A DNA stretch of 22,724 nt, from positions 1-22,724 of the forward strand of contig DATBFY010000025.1 in assembly GCA_036558265.1 (NCBI GenBank), in the 5' to 3' direction. Positions 9,101 to 15,284 of this stretch are shown here, piece by piece (positions within the stretch are counted from its first letter, which is position 1; the number at the start of each line of letters is the position of its first letter). Source of the DNA: RYN-433 sp036558265 (GTDB lineage: Bacteria > Planctomycetota > Phycisphaerae > Tepidisphaerales > Tepidisphaeraceae). The translations under genes were made by a program, and so were the position numbers. The notes beneath the pieces are model-generated. The model worked only from the letters and a program-made list of their open reading frames with translations. It was not told where the DNA came from and made no database searches.

Positions 9101-10333
9101 CTCGTACCCGCCCTCAGACAACACCCGCCGCGACGGCACGTAACACAGCACGTCGTTCGAGTAGCTGCTCACCCATAGCCGCGCCGGATCGAAATCGTGC
9201 TTGAGCCGCAGCGCGTAATCGACCACCACCTCGCCGGCGAGGAACACCATGCACAGGTCGTCCCCGAACGTCCACGTCTCGACCGCGTACGGCAGCGACT
9301 CCGGCAGCTTACCGTCCCGCGCCAGCCGCGCGAGCTGGATCTTCGCGTTCGCCCCGATCGCATCGTTCTTCTCTGCCAGTTTCTCAAGGTCCTCCTTCGT
9401 CGGCAGCTTGTCGAAATACGCCTGGATCACCTTGAACCGTCCGGTCGGCAGCGTCGCCAGCGCCTTCTGATGCTCCTGATCCTTCACCAGTCGCGACACC
9501 TCGCTTGCCACCGCCGCGCCGTGCTGGCGCGCCAGCGCGAAGGTTCCCCGTGGCGATGGATTCGCGTCGGCCCCACAACCGATCGTGATCAGCGCCACCG
9601 CCCCCTTGTACGCCGCCTCCAGGTCCTCGCTGGCGCACTCCGCCCAATCGCCGTGTACCTTGTTGATGTCCGGACCGCCCGTCGTGCAATGACACGCATA
9701 ATTCGCCACGACCGCGCGGACCATCCCGTCCGTCCCTTTGGCGATCAGCACCGGCAATTCCTGATCCACCGGCCCCGGCACGCCCCGCGCGATCGGCTTG
9801 CGCCGATTGGCCGCGAAACCCACGCTCCCCCGCGCGATCGCCAGCGTCCCGGGCTTCAGATCGGCCAGCGCCGCCAGCGCCGTCTGCTCCAATCGATCCC
9901 CCACCATCGCCGTGTACTGGTCGATCCGCGCCTGCTGATCGGGCGGGATCGGCTGGCCGAAGATGTTCGGCGCGGCGTTGGTCAGGCAGGGCGCCGCGTG
10001 CGTGTGCGTCGCGCAGATGACCAGCCGCTCGCGCGCCAGGCCCGCCTTCTCGTTCAGCCGCGCCGCCACCGCCTCGGTCAGCTCCCGCGGGATCGCCATC
10101 GTGTCCAGCGTCATCAGCACGAACGCGTCCGCCTTGCCCGTCCCGATCGCCATCGCCCGCGCGAACAGCTTCTGCTCAACACCTTCGGATTCGCTTTTGC
10201 GCGCCGCATACCCGGTCAGCCGGATCGGCGTCGTCGGCGTGATGTCGGTCTTGGCCACGCCGATCTGCAAATCAACCGCCTCCCCCACCACCGGTAACAT
10301 CAGCACCAGGATCGCGATCAGTCGACATGTCAT
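6167..10333 (-). CDS. ceramidase-like / PVC dehydrogenase propeller / HEAT / cytochrome c fusion protein
   Basis: A 1388-residue exported multidomain protein. The start at 10333 is chosen over the longer frame (10396) because it opens on a signal peptide (residues 1-19) and has CGGAG 8 nt upstream. Residues about 20-440 resemble the neutral/alkaline ceramidase N-terminal domain: ATHTHAAP gives likely zinc ligands His110 and His112, and NYACHCT gives His215. Where true ceramidases have GDxSPN with the nucleophile Ser, this has CGADANP, so ceramidase activity is doubtful. Residues about 470-850 are a PVC-type membrane-bound dehydrogenase-like propeller (VQSPVAIDWDLRGRLWVLEM, later GSLWVVDMYR). 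About 860-1240 is alanine-rich and HEAT-like. The end is a PVC-type haem domain: CAACH at 1268-1272 and probable axial Met1364 in SLMPEG. It probably works as a periplasmic redox or hydrolytic enzyme on an unknown substrate. Confidence 0.9.
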   Translation of the reverse strand: MTCRLIAILVLMLPVVGEAVDLQIGVAKTDITPTTPIRLTGYAARKSESEGVEQKLFARAMAIGTGKADAFVLMTLDTMAIPRELTEAVAARLNEKAGLARERLVICATHTHAAPCLTNAAPNIFGQPIPPDQQARIDQYTAMVGDRLEQTALAALADLKPGTLAIARGSVGFAANRRKPIARGVPGPVDQELPVLIAKGTDGMVRAVVANYACHCTTGGPDINKVHGDWAECASEDLEAAYKGAVALITIGCGADANPSPRGTFALARQHGAAVASEVSRLVKDQEHQKALATLPTGRFKVIQAYFDKLPTKEDLEKLAEKNDAIGANAKIQLARLARDGKLPESLPYAVETWTFGDDLCMVFLAGEVVVDYALRLKHDFDPARLWVSSYSNDVLCYVPSRRVLSEGGYEAEGAMVYYARPTRFAPAIENDIVRAVHSIVPTSYRSEKSLKEFPLPRSPEESKQCLRVDGDAQVELVATEPLVQSPVAIDWDLRGRLWVLEMYDYPSGLHDNNVPGGRVVILESSKHDGRYDQRRVFLDHLPYPQGLMCWRSGVLVCAAPNVLYAPDDDGDGKADTVRTLFSGFSPDNQQWEVNGLTWGLDNWVYGASSIHNDPINVNGSEKPLELGGRDFRMNPDTLAFEPAAGRTQFCRVRDDWGNWFGNDNSNPLWHYPLEERYVRRNPHVAYPGPRVAVVADVDPTRLYPISPLLERFNNPESANRVTSGCGPTIYRDRGEQWSKNDDPAAEDAFFCEPVHNLVRRLVLTPRGATFAAHRSPADEREFLASSDNWFRPVQVRTGPDGSLWVVDMYRFVIEHPRWITKERLATLDTRAGAEMGRIYRVIPPGGEVRPIEELAKLTSEDLARKIDGPNGVVRDLAHRELVHRQDKATVAVLARIATGSENPAARVQAACALDGLHSLKSQIVNAQIADADPRVRRNAVRLAEPLLATDSALAEAVFKRSEDPDAAVRYQAALTLGELDDPRVPQALARIAQAAPGDAWTRGAVLSAAVRRPMELFDALPDEAAGTAELRARLASLIAATAKDKSTAGGHVLLRIAPADPRRASATQLNAMADVLDSLGDAAVLPEDADARRGAYCAAAPAIATDSSRPLADRIAAMRLMGRIGSDRQVASELLDARQPPGLQSAALAALMRNRSNDATAALLISALPRVSPSLRAQTLDNLVSRAPSAEALLAAVDAGKLSATDLPAATRDRLLKHADATVRRHAQKTLAVSRPPARAAAIQSFQPALSLKGDATHGKGLFEKSCAACHRLGDVGSAVGPDLSALTDKSANYLLVAILDPNAAVEGRFVAYQVETVDGDTYVGLLGDENASALTILQASGMRQSVARSQIKSLSSSKLSLMPEGLEQGMTLQDLADLIAFVQQPR

Positions 10334-10347
10334 GTGTGTGGCTCCGA

Positions 10348-10367
10348 GTTGACCTCCACGTGTCAAC
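10348..10367. promoter_or_regulatory. inverted repeat GTTGAC-N8-GTCAAC, possible operator
   Basis: A perfect 6 bp inverted repeat with an 8 nt centre lies 14-34 nt upstream of the ATG at 10333. On the - strand its first arm contains TTGACA, but no -10 follows at the usual distance. It could be a repressor site or an RNA hairpin near the ribosome site. Evidence is only the symmetry. Confidence 0.25.
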
Positions 10368-10374
10368 ACCCCGT

Positions 10375-10472
10375 CGTCATCCTGAGAGAGTTTCAAACGA
10401 CCGAAGGATCTTGCCTCGAATCAACGTCCGCTACCCTTCGCGGCCAGATCCTTCGCTTCGCTCAGGATGACG
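10375..10472. repeat. palindromic dispersed repeat, CGTCATCCTGAG-ended, copy 1 (98 bp)
   Basis: The ends are a perfect 12 bp inverted pair (CGTCATCCTGAG at 10375-10386, CTCAGGATGACG at 10461-10472). Inside is a second pair (CGAAGGATCT at 10402-10411, AGATCCTTCG at 10446-10455). A second copy lies at 20806-20901. From memory, short sequences of this kind, including the CTTCGCTTCGCTCAGGATGA side, recur in many bacterial genomes and give the artefactual peptide 'HPERSEGS'. This copy is intergenic, between the sulfatase stop and the cytochrome fusion gene. Confidence 0.8.
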
Positions 10473-10495
10473 GTTTAACGCCGTTCTGCCCGACC

Positions 10496-11896
10496 TCACT
10501 TCCCCCCGTAATACTCATATCGATCCCACCGCCCATCATGCTCATCCGCGGCCCGCGGATCACCCGTTTCCGTCATCCATCCCTCCAACTTCGCCCGCAG
10601 CGATTTCCTCACCCGATCCTCCTCCGCCGCCAGGTTCTTCAGACAATCCGGATCCGCCCGCACGTCATACAGTTCCTCCGCCGGCCGTTTATCCGTCGCC
10701 AGGTGAAAGTACCGCGCCACCGCCGGGTCGTCCCGCAGCTTAAGCAGTTCGGTCTTCGTCGGCCCCGCGTCGATATCACTGAAGACTCCCTGGCTCGCCT
10801 CAAAATCCGGATCCCCCGCCGGCCACCGCCCCGGCTCAAAATTGCGAATATAGAGATACTGATCGGTCCGCACCGCCCGCGCCGGGTATCCCACGTTCCC
10901 CGCCCGCGCCCGCGCATGCCGCTCGCGCTCCAGGTAGACCGCATCCCGCACGCTCGCCTCCCGCCCCAGCAGGATCGGCAGGATCGACCGCCCGGTCATC
11001 TCGCGCGGGATCTCGATCCCGGCTGCCTCCAGGAACGTCGGCGCCACGTCCGTCAGCACCACCAGCGCATCGCTCGTCGTCCCCGCCTTGATGTGCCCCG
11101 GCCACACCGCCGCCAGCGGCTGGAGCGTCCCCGCGTCGTACAGGTTCGCCTTCGCCCGAGGCCACGGCCAGCCGTTGTCCCCCGTCATCAGGATCAGCGT
11201 GTTCTCCGCCCGCCCCGCCGCCTTCAGCGCCGCCAGCATCTCGCCCACCTCCCGGTCGAACCGCTGCACCTCCGCCAGGTAATCCACCGCGTCCTGCCTG
11301 ACGACCGGCGTATCGGGCAGATACCCCGGCAACCGCACCTGTTTCGGATCGATCCCCGACTGCTCCCCCAGCCGCCGGTCGTACGGCCGATGCGGATCCG
11401 AGCTGCCGAACCAGAAACAAAACGGCCGATCCGCCGGCACCTTCTTCAAGAACGCCTCGAACGACTTGAACTTCGGCCCCGCCGGATCGTGCGCCCGCCC
11501 GACCAGCTTCCCCGGCCCCCATCCCTTGCGATACGACCCGACGACGTAACCCGCCTTCTCGAGAATGTCCGGATAGCATGCGAACTTCGCCGGCAGCTCG
11601 CTCCACAGGTCTCCGCCGTTCTCCAGCCGATGCGGCGCCTGCCCGGTGAGGATCGACCCTCGCGACGCCGTGCAGCTCGGCGCCGCCGAAAACGCCCGCG
11701 TGAACAACATCCCCTCCCGCGCCAGCCGGTCGAACGTCGGCGTCCGAGCCGCCGAGTACCCGTACGCGCCCGCGTGCGGATACCCCCAGTCGTCGGCGAT
11801 GGCGAGGATCAGGTTCGGGCGCCCCTTCACGTCCTGCGCGAACACCCAGACCCCGTTGGCCAGGAATACGATCGTTAGAAGTAATCGCGTGGACAT
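10496..11896 (-). CDS. secreted sulfatase, formylglycine-type (N-sulfoglucosamine sulfohydrolase-like)
   Basis: A 466-residue type I sulfatase. The ATG at 11896 opens on a signal peptide (LLLTIVFLANGVWVFA, cleaved near Gln21), so it is preferred over the upstream in-frame start at 11935. The metal-binding AIADDWG has Asp35 and Asp36. The formylglycine site is C75-T-A-S-R79 followed by GSILTGQ; Ala replaces the commonest Pro, as I recall for some heparan N-sulfatase-like groups. TGDNG (Asp240, Asn241) supplies the other calcium ligands. It should hydrolyse sulfate esters or sulfamates of polysaccharides after modification of Cys75. The C-terminal part has the usual EELYDVRADP segment. A palindromic repeat separates it from the downstream cytochrome fusion gene. 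Confidence 0.93.
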   Translation of the reverse strand: MSTRLLLTIVFLANGVWVFAQDVKGRPNLILAIADDWGYPHAGAYGYSAARTPTFDRLAREGMLFTRAFSAAPSCTASRGSILTGQAPHRLENGGDLWSELPAKFACYPDILEKAGYVVGSYRKGWGPGKLVGRAHDPAGPKFKSFEAFLKKVPADRPFCFWFGSSDPHRPYDRRLGEQSGIDPKQVRLPGYLPDTPVVRQDAVDYLAEVQRFDREVGEMLAALKAAGRAENTLILMTGDNGWPWPRAKANLYDAGTLQPLAAVWPGHIKAGTTSDALVVLTDVAPTFLEAAGIEIPREMTGRSILPILLGREASVRDAVYLERERHARARAGNVGYPARAVRTDQYLYIRNFEPGRWPAGDPDFEASQGVFSDIDAGPTKTELLKLRDDPAVARYFHLATDKRPAEELYDVRADPDCLKNLAAEEDRVRKSLRAKLEGWMTETGDPRAADEHDGRWDRYEYYGGK

Positions 11897-11906
11897 GCGG
11901 CCGATC

Positions 11907-11912
11907 AGTCTA
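11907..11912 (-). promoter_or_regulatory. candidate -10 box (TAGACT) for the sulfatase
   Basis: On the - strand GGGGTAGACT is followed by 10 nt and then the ATG at 11896. The gap has no Shine-Dalgarno sequence. The hexamer is identical to the box before the KDPG aldolase gene, which supports a shared promoter element. Confidence 0.4.
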
Positions 11913-12012
11913 CCCCTGCGCGCCGGTCGCACCAATAACGCGCCCCTGCGCGCCGTGCACGCCCAGGCAGAGCTCTGGGAGCGGCGCCGCCCCGGATCTG
12001 CGTCCTACGGTG

Positions 12013-12058
12013 GGCAAGATCGCACGCGCGATGACGCGCGTGCCGGCCCCGACTTGCC
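12013..12058. repeat. nested inverted repeat
   Basis: The inner stem GCACGCGC/GCGCGTGC (12022-12029 and 12036-12043) is perfect, with a 6 nt loop. It is enclosed by an outer pair GGCAAG/CTTGCC (12013-12018, 12053-12058). It has no T-tract on either side, so it is more likely a dispersed palindromic element than a factor-independent terminator. No second copy was seen in the window. Confidence 0.4.
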
Positions 12059-12296
12059 GGGCTCGTTCGTGACCAACGGCGTTGGAGCATTTTGCCAGAC
12101 GAGGGACGCGGTGTGAATCAATCGGCCTCCCGGCAAAATGCGCAAACGCCGCACGTCGCAGGAGCGTCAGCCCATCTCCCTCCAATCCATCGCGAAACCG
12201 GGTTCGCATCGCGTCGGTTTCTCCATCCGCGCAAGCTCATCGGTTGCCGCCTCAATGCATGGTCAGAGCATGCAGCTGCCCTCGTGTAGAATTGTT

Positions 12297-12325
12297 TTGA
12301 CGCCCCTACATTCAGCGTTTAGCAT
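12297..12325 (+). promoter_or_regulatory. sigma70-like promoter TTGACG-N17-TAGCAT
   Basis: A -35 hexamer TTGACG (12297-12302) and a -10 hexamer TAGCAT (12320-12325) are separated by exactly 17 bp. Initiation near 12332 would give a leader of about 33 nt to the ATG at 12365. This is the best-formed promoter in the window. Confidence 0.55.
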
Positions 12326-12352
12326 TATGCCCGCCATAACGGGGGTACCGAT

Positions 12353-12358
12353 AAGGAG
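12353..12358 (+). promoter_or_regulatory. Shine-Dalgarno site AAGGAG
   Basis: AAGGAG sits 6 nt before the ATG at 12365 and fixes that start. It stands out because most other + strand starts here have no such site. Confidence 0.7.
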
Positions 12359-12364
12359 TGGGCA

Positions 12365-12922
12365 ATGAATCACCGCGATATTTGGCTTTGCCTCCTGTTG
12401 GGCGTCTGTTTCGCATGTTCTTCCTACGCCGACACGTACGACGATTTCAACCAGCGGGTCGCCCAATATAACTCGGTCGCCTCAGGGTGGAACAACGGCA
12501 CGGCCTTCTTCCCGCAGGTCAACAGCGCTGTTACCACTTTCAACACCCAGGTGGACGCCTTCAACACCGCGACCAACTACGGCTATGGCCACGTCCCCAG
12601 CATCGCGGGGCCCAGTCCCAGCTTCTACCCGATCATCGACCCGACCGGGAATCCGGACATCGACAACAGGGCGCCGGGAACGGGCGGATACGATGGGCTC
12701 GTCATCGGAATCGATAACGGCACCGTCGATCGACTCACTTTTAACAACTTCGTTGACGTGTTTAACGCGCAGGTGCTGAACGCTCCCGAATGGAATTTCG
12801 CATTGGCCCAACCGCTCGCGCCGGCGGCGCTCGCGAGCCCGGTCCCCGAGCCGTCCCTCGCATGCATAGGCGCGATGCTTATCGGCGGTGCCACGCTGTT
12901 GCGTCCGAAGAGACGCCATTGA
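12365..12922 (+). CDS. PEP-CTERM sorting-domain protein
   Basis: A 185-residue exported protein with an N-terminal signal peptide (LCLLLGVCFACSSYA, cleaved near residue 22) and a C-terminal PEP-CTERM signal: VPEPSL, a hydrophobic helix (IGAMLIGGATLL) and a basic tail RPKRRH. In the known system an exosortase cleaves near the PEP motif and the protein is passed to the cell surface or an extracellular matrix; no exosortase gene is in the window. The mature part is rich in Asn, Phe and Thr, with repeated short F-N-x-x-V/A patterns (DDFNQRVAQYN, TTFNTQVDAFN, NNFVDVFNAQV), and has no recognisable enzyme motif. It may be a structural or matrix protein. It has its own promoter and ribosome site and converges with the TadG-like gene. 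Confidence 0.88.
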   Translation: MNHRDIWLCLLLGVCFACSSYADTYDDFNQRVAQYNSVASGWNNGTAFFPQVNSAVTTFNTQVDAFNTATNYGYGHVPSIAGPSPSFYPIIDPTGNPDIDNRAPGTGGYDGLVIGIDNGTVDRLTFNNFVDVFNAQVLNAPEWNFALAQPLAPAALASPVPEPSLACIGAMLIGGATLLRPKRRH

Positions 12923-12958
12923 GGCCGATGGTCACTGGCGAACCGCCTCTCCCGCGCG

Positions 12959-14221
12959 CTACTTCACCCGCATGATCGCCCGCGGGTTCGTGTCCCCGCC
13001 GATCGGCGGCAACGCCTCGTCATAGTGCAGCCCGCCCGACGAGCTCAGGCGGATCGTCTTGGCCGTGATCCGCCCGAAGAGCTGCGCCCCGCCGCCGATC
13101 GTGAAGTCGGTGTCCGGCGCGTACAGCTCGCCCACGCAGCTATGGTTGCCGTTCCACGTCGCGGTCTTGCACGTCGGCAGGAAGTAGAGGATCCGGTTGG
13201 CCGGGATGTCCTGGTACGTGTCGATCACGACGTTTCCGCTGATGCTGTAGTCGTCACGGATGTAAAGGTTCACCGGCCCGTCCCAGGTGATGTGCGCGCT
13301 GCCGCTCAGGTCGATCGTGCCGAACAGGTAGTTCCCGCCCGGCAGGTGGATCGTTCCCGAGCTCATCTTGCAGTCGCCCGCGTCGATGTACGAGGCCGGC
13401 AGCTTGACCGACGGGAACGACAGCGGCTTCGCGAGCGGCGCCACCATTCCCGTCGCGCTCGCCGCCCCCGTCAGCGACGCCTTCTTGCCCACGCCCGGCC
13501 GCACGTCCCCATCGATCTTGGACGAGCCCGCCAGGGAGATGTCTCCGTTGCTCGCGATCGACCCGTGGTGCAGCGCCGTCGCCGCCGAGTAAGGCCCGTT
13601 GGACGAGTTATAGCTGTCCGTGAACCCGTTGCCCGTGATCGTCAGCGAGTTGATGCCGATGATCGCGTACATGCTGTTGCTGCCGGCGATGCAGGCGGTG
13701 CTCCTGGCCGTGACGTCGCACGTCCCCTTTCCGATCACCCGGCCGAAGAGCAGCGTCACCGGGTTCCCGCCCGCGGCCGTCCGTGCCAGCGCGACCGCAA
13801 CCGCGTTGGCGTTGGTCTCGGCGGCGCCGCTCAGCGTCGTCCCGCTCCGTGCCGAGGCGTCCCAGTTGACGAACGTGACGTCCGTCGCCGGGTTCATCGT
13901 GACCGGCTGACCGTCACAGGTGTTGGCCTGCGCCGCCGCCTGCGCCGCCGCCCGGGCGGCGCTGGGACCCCCGTTGGGCAACGCCTGTGCCGCTGCCCGC
14001 GCCGCCGCATCCGCCGCCGTCTGAAGATCGCTCTTGGCGGCGAAGACCCGCCCCAGATCGACCGAGAGCGACGCGAACGCACACAGGGCGGCGATCGCCA
14101 CACACGCGTATATCGCCGCCGCACCCCGCCGACGGTGTCTCGACCGCCGCCATTTCGTTCGACCCGCGTTACCGATTCGCTGCTCCGCAGTGCGCATATA
14201 CCGGTTCGTCGGACAAACCAT
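12959..14221 (-). CDS. TadG-like (Flp pilus-assembly type) membrane-anchored protein
   Basis: A 420-residue protein with an Arg-rich N-terminus, one membrane helix (IYACVAIAALCAFASLSV, about 38-55) followed by DLGRVFAAKSDLQTAADAAARAAA, the signature of TadE/TadG-like pilus-assembly proteins. A long extracytoplasmic region follows with beta-rich, Gly/Ser/Thr-rich sequence, including LPGGNYLFGTIDLSGSAHI and ELYAPDTDFTIGGGAQLFG; this resembles the DUF7305-type C-terminal domain found in such proteins. An alternative start is the ATG at 14197 (residue 9). The role is probably in cell-surface or pilus-like assembly, but no other tad gene (CpaF, TadB, Flp) is adjacent. It is separated from the upstream kdgK-like gene by 94 bp with a hairpin. 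Confidence 0.8.
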   Translation of the reverse strand: MVCPTNRYMRTAEQRIGNAGRTKWRRSRHRRRGAAAIYACVAIAALCAFASLSVDLGRVFAAKSDLQTAADAAARAAAQALPNGGPSAARAAAQAAAQANTCDGQPVTMNPATDVTFVNWDASARSGTTLSGAAETNANAVAVALARTAAGGNPVTLLFGRVIGKGTCDVTARSTACIAGSNSMYAIIGINSLTITGNGFTDSYNSSNGPYSAATALHHGSIASNGDISLAGSSKIDGDVRPGVGKKASLTGAASATGMVAPLAKPLSFPSVKLPASYIDAGDCKMSSGTIHLPGGNYLFGTIDLSGSAHITWDGPVNLYIRDDYSISGNVVIDTYQDIPANRILYFLPTCKTATWNGNHSCVGELYAPDTDFTIGGGAQLFGRITAKTIRLSSSGGLHYDEALPPIGGDTNPRAIMRVK

Positions 14222-14227
14222 ACAGCA

Positions 14228-14233
14228 AGTTTA
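14228..14233 (-). promoter_or_regulatory. candidate -10 box (TAAACT) for the TadG-like gene
   Basis: On the - strand TAAACT is followed by 6 nt and the ATG at 14221, with no Shine-Dalgarno sequence. Same arrangement as the other TAnnnT boxes. If used, it also supports the start at 14221 over 14197. Confidence 0.3.
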
Positions 14234-14247
14234 CGTGATGAAGCGCC

Positions 14248-14266
14248 CGCTCGGTCCCCCCGAGCG
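14248..14266 (-). terminator. GC-rich hairpin downstream of the kdgK-like gene
   Basis: Perfect 7 bp stem CGCTCGG/CCGAGCG with a 5 nt C-rich loop, about 50 nt after the stop of the gene ending at 14316. There is no T-tract, so termination is only a possibility. Confidence 0.35.
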
Positions 14267-14315
14267 CCAACCACCGCCGGACGCGCGCACAAGTCCCATA
14301 ACGCGCGGCTTCAGA

Positions 14316-15284
14316 TCACCGGTCCACCTCATCCCGGTCCGCCGACCACACGAACCGCTCCACCTGCCCCCGCGTCGGCAGCCCCTCCCAGTCCCCCTGC
14401 GTTCGGCAGACGATCGCCGCCGCCGCATGCGCCCGCCGCAAGCAATCCACCGCCGCCAGCCCCTCCAGGTGCGCCGAGAGGTACCCCGCATCAAACGCGT
14501 CACCCGCCCCCACCGGATCAACCACCTCATCTATCGCGCACCGCTCGCAATGCGCCGCGCTCCCGTCTACCGAGAACGCGAAGGCGCCCTGCTCCGCCGC
14601 CTTCAGCACCACCGTGCGAATCCCGCGCTCGATCAACGTTGCCCCCACTTCCGCCGGCTCGACGCGCGCGCTCAGCATCCGTCCCTCCGCCAGGCTCGGC
14701 AGCAGCGTGTCCACCAGCGGCAGCAGTTCGCTGATCGTCTGCGCAAACGTCGCCGCGTCCCACAGCTTGGCGCGGAAATTGGGGTCAAACCACACCGGAA
14801 TCCCACGTTCCCGCGCCTCCCGCATCACCCCCCGGATCAGCTCCAGGCAGCCCGGGCTCAGCGCGGGGGTGATGCCGGTCAGGAAAATCAGGCGCGCATC
14901 CGCATAGCAGTCCGGGGACAACGTTTGGCCCGTCGCCTGCGAAAACGCCGACCCCCGCCGGTTGTACAGCACCGCCGGCGCCCGCGGGTCATGACGGACC
15001 TTGAACATAACGCCGGTGGGGTGGCCCGGGGAGAATCGGACCCCCGCCGTATCCACTCCTTCTCCCCTTAACGTCCTTGCGATCAGGTGGCCGAAGGGGT
15101 CGTCTCCCAAGACGCTCAGGAAGCGCACCGGGTGACCCAGCCGCGCCAGGCCGACGGCCAGGTTCGATTCCGCCCCCGCGAACGTCGCCGTGAACGGTTG
15201 ATGCAGTCCGACCGCCTGGTGCGCCGGCCCGTTGAAGACCATCATGGTCTCGCCAAGGGTCACGACGGGGCGCGAATCGCTCAT
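14316..15284 (-). CDS. kdgK: 2-dehydro-3-deoxygluconokinase (PfkB family sugar kinase)
   Basis: A 322-residue cytoplasmic ribokinase/PfkB family kinase. The start at 15284 is chosen because it forms an ATGA overlap with the aldolase stop and begins just before the conserved VVTLGETMMVF. The substrate-lid region has FAGAESNLAVGLARLG (about 36-50), and the nucleotide/anion-hole motif DPVGAGDAFDAGYL carries the catalytic base Asp262 in GAGD. KDG kinases phosphorylate 2-keto-3-deoxy-D-gluconate to KDPG with ATP. The overlapping KDPG aldolase gene makes this substrate much more likely than ribose or fructose, since the kinase product is the aldolase substrate. The pair would funnel uronate- or galacturonate-derived sugar acids to pyruvate and glyceraldehyde 3-phosphate. 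Confidence 0.85.
   Translation of the reverse strand: MSDSRPVVTLGETMMVFNGPAHQAVGLHQPFTATFAGAESNLAVGLARLGHPVRFLSVLGDDPFGHLIARTLRGEGVDTAGVRFSPGHPTGVMFKVRHDPRAPAVLYNRRGSAFSQATGQTLSPDCYADARLIFLTGITPALSPGCLELIRGVMREARERGIPVWFDPNFRAKLWDAATFAQTISELLPLVDTLLPSLAEGRMLSARVEPAEVGATLIERGIRTVVLKAAEQGAFAFSVDGSAAHCERCAIDEVVDPVGAGDAFDAGYLSAHLEGLAAVDCLRRAHAAAAIVCRTQGDWEGLPTRGQVERFVWSADRDEVDR

Larger units (their letters stand above)
11897..12364. other. gene-free region between divergent sulfatase and PEP-CTERM genes
   Basis: No convincing gene was seen in these 468 bp; the open frames present are short, arginine- and alanine-rich and lack a start context. The region holds the sulfatase box, a 13 bp direct repeat (CCCCTGCGCGCCG at 11913 and 11943, exactly 30 bp apart), the palindrome GCGGCGCCGC near 11980, a nested inverted repeat (12013-12058), and a promoter plus ribosome site for the PEP-CTERM gene. 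A second TAGAAT at 12287-12292 has no start codon at close spacing. Confidence 0.6.

Noticed and set aside
8012..9178. 388-codon + strand open frame opposite the cytochrome fusion gene
   Set aside because: Extremely rich in Arg, Pro, His and Gln and lies entirely antisense to a gene with clear domains; it is a by-product of GC-rich codon use.
9197..10297. 366-codon + strand open frame inside the ceramidase-like region
   Set aside because: Antisense shadow with Arg/Gln/Leu-biased sequence and no start context.
10334..11878. 514-codon + strand open frame opposite the sulfatase
   Set aside because: Arg/Pro-rich composition, no motif, and its first part is translated palindromic repeat; the opposite strand encodes an intact sulfatase.
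12287..12292. TAGAAT as a second leaderless-type box
   Set aside because: No start codon lies 6-10 nt downstream and a better promoter follows; kept only as a note in the gene-free region.
12920..12960. Bidirectional terminator between the convergent PEP-CTERM and TadG-like genes
   Set aside because: Only a GAGGC/GCCTC pair separated by 19 nt; no stable hairpin or T-tract.
13025..14734. 569-codon + strand open frame spanning the TadG-like and kinase genes
   Set aside because: Low-complexity Arg/Pro/Ala composition and crosses two well-supported - strand genes.
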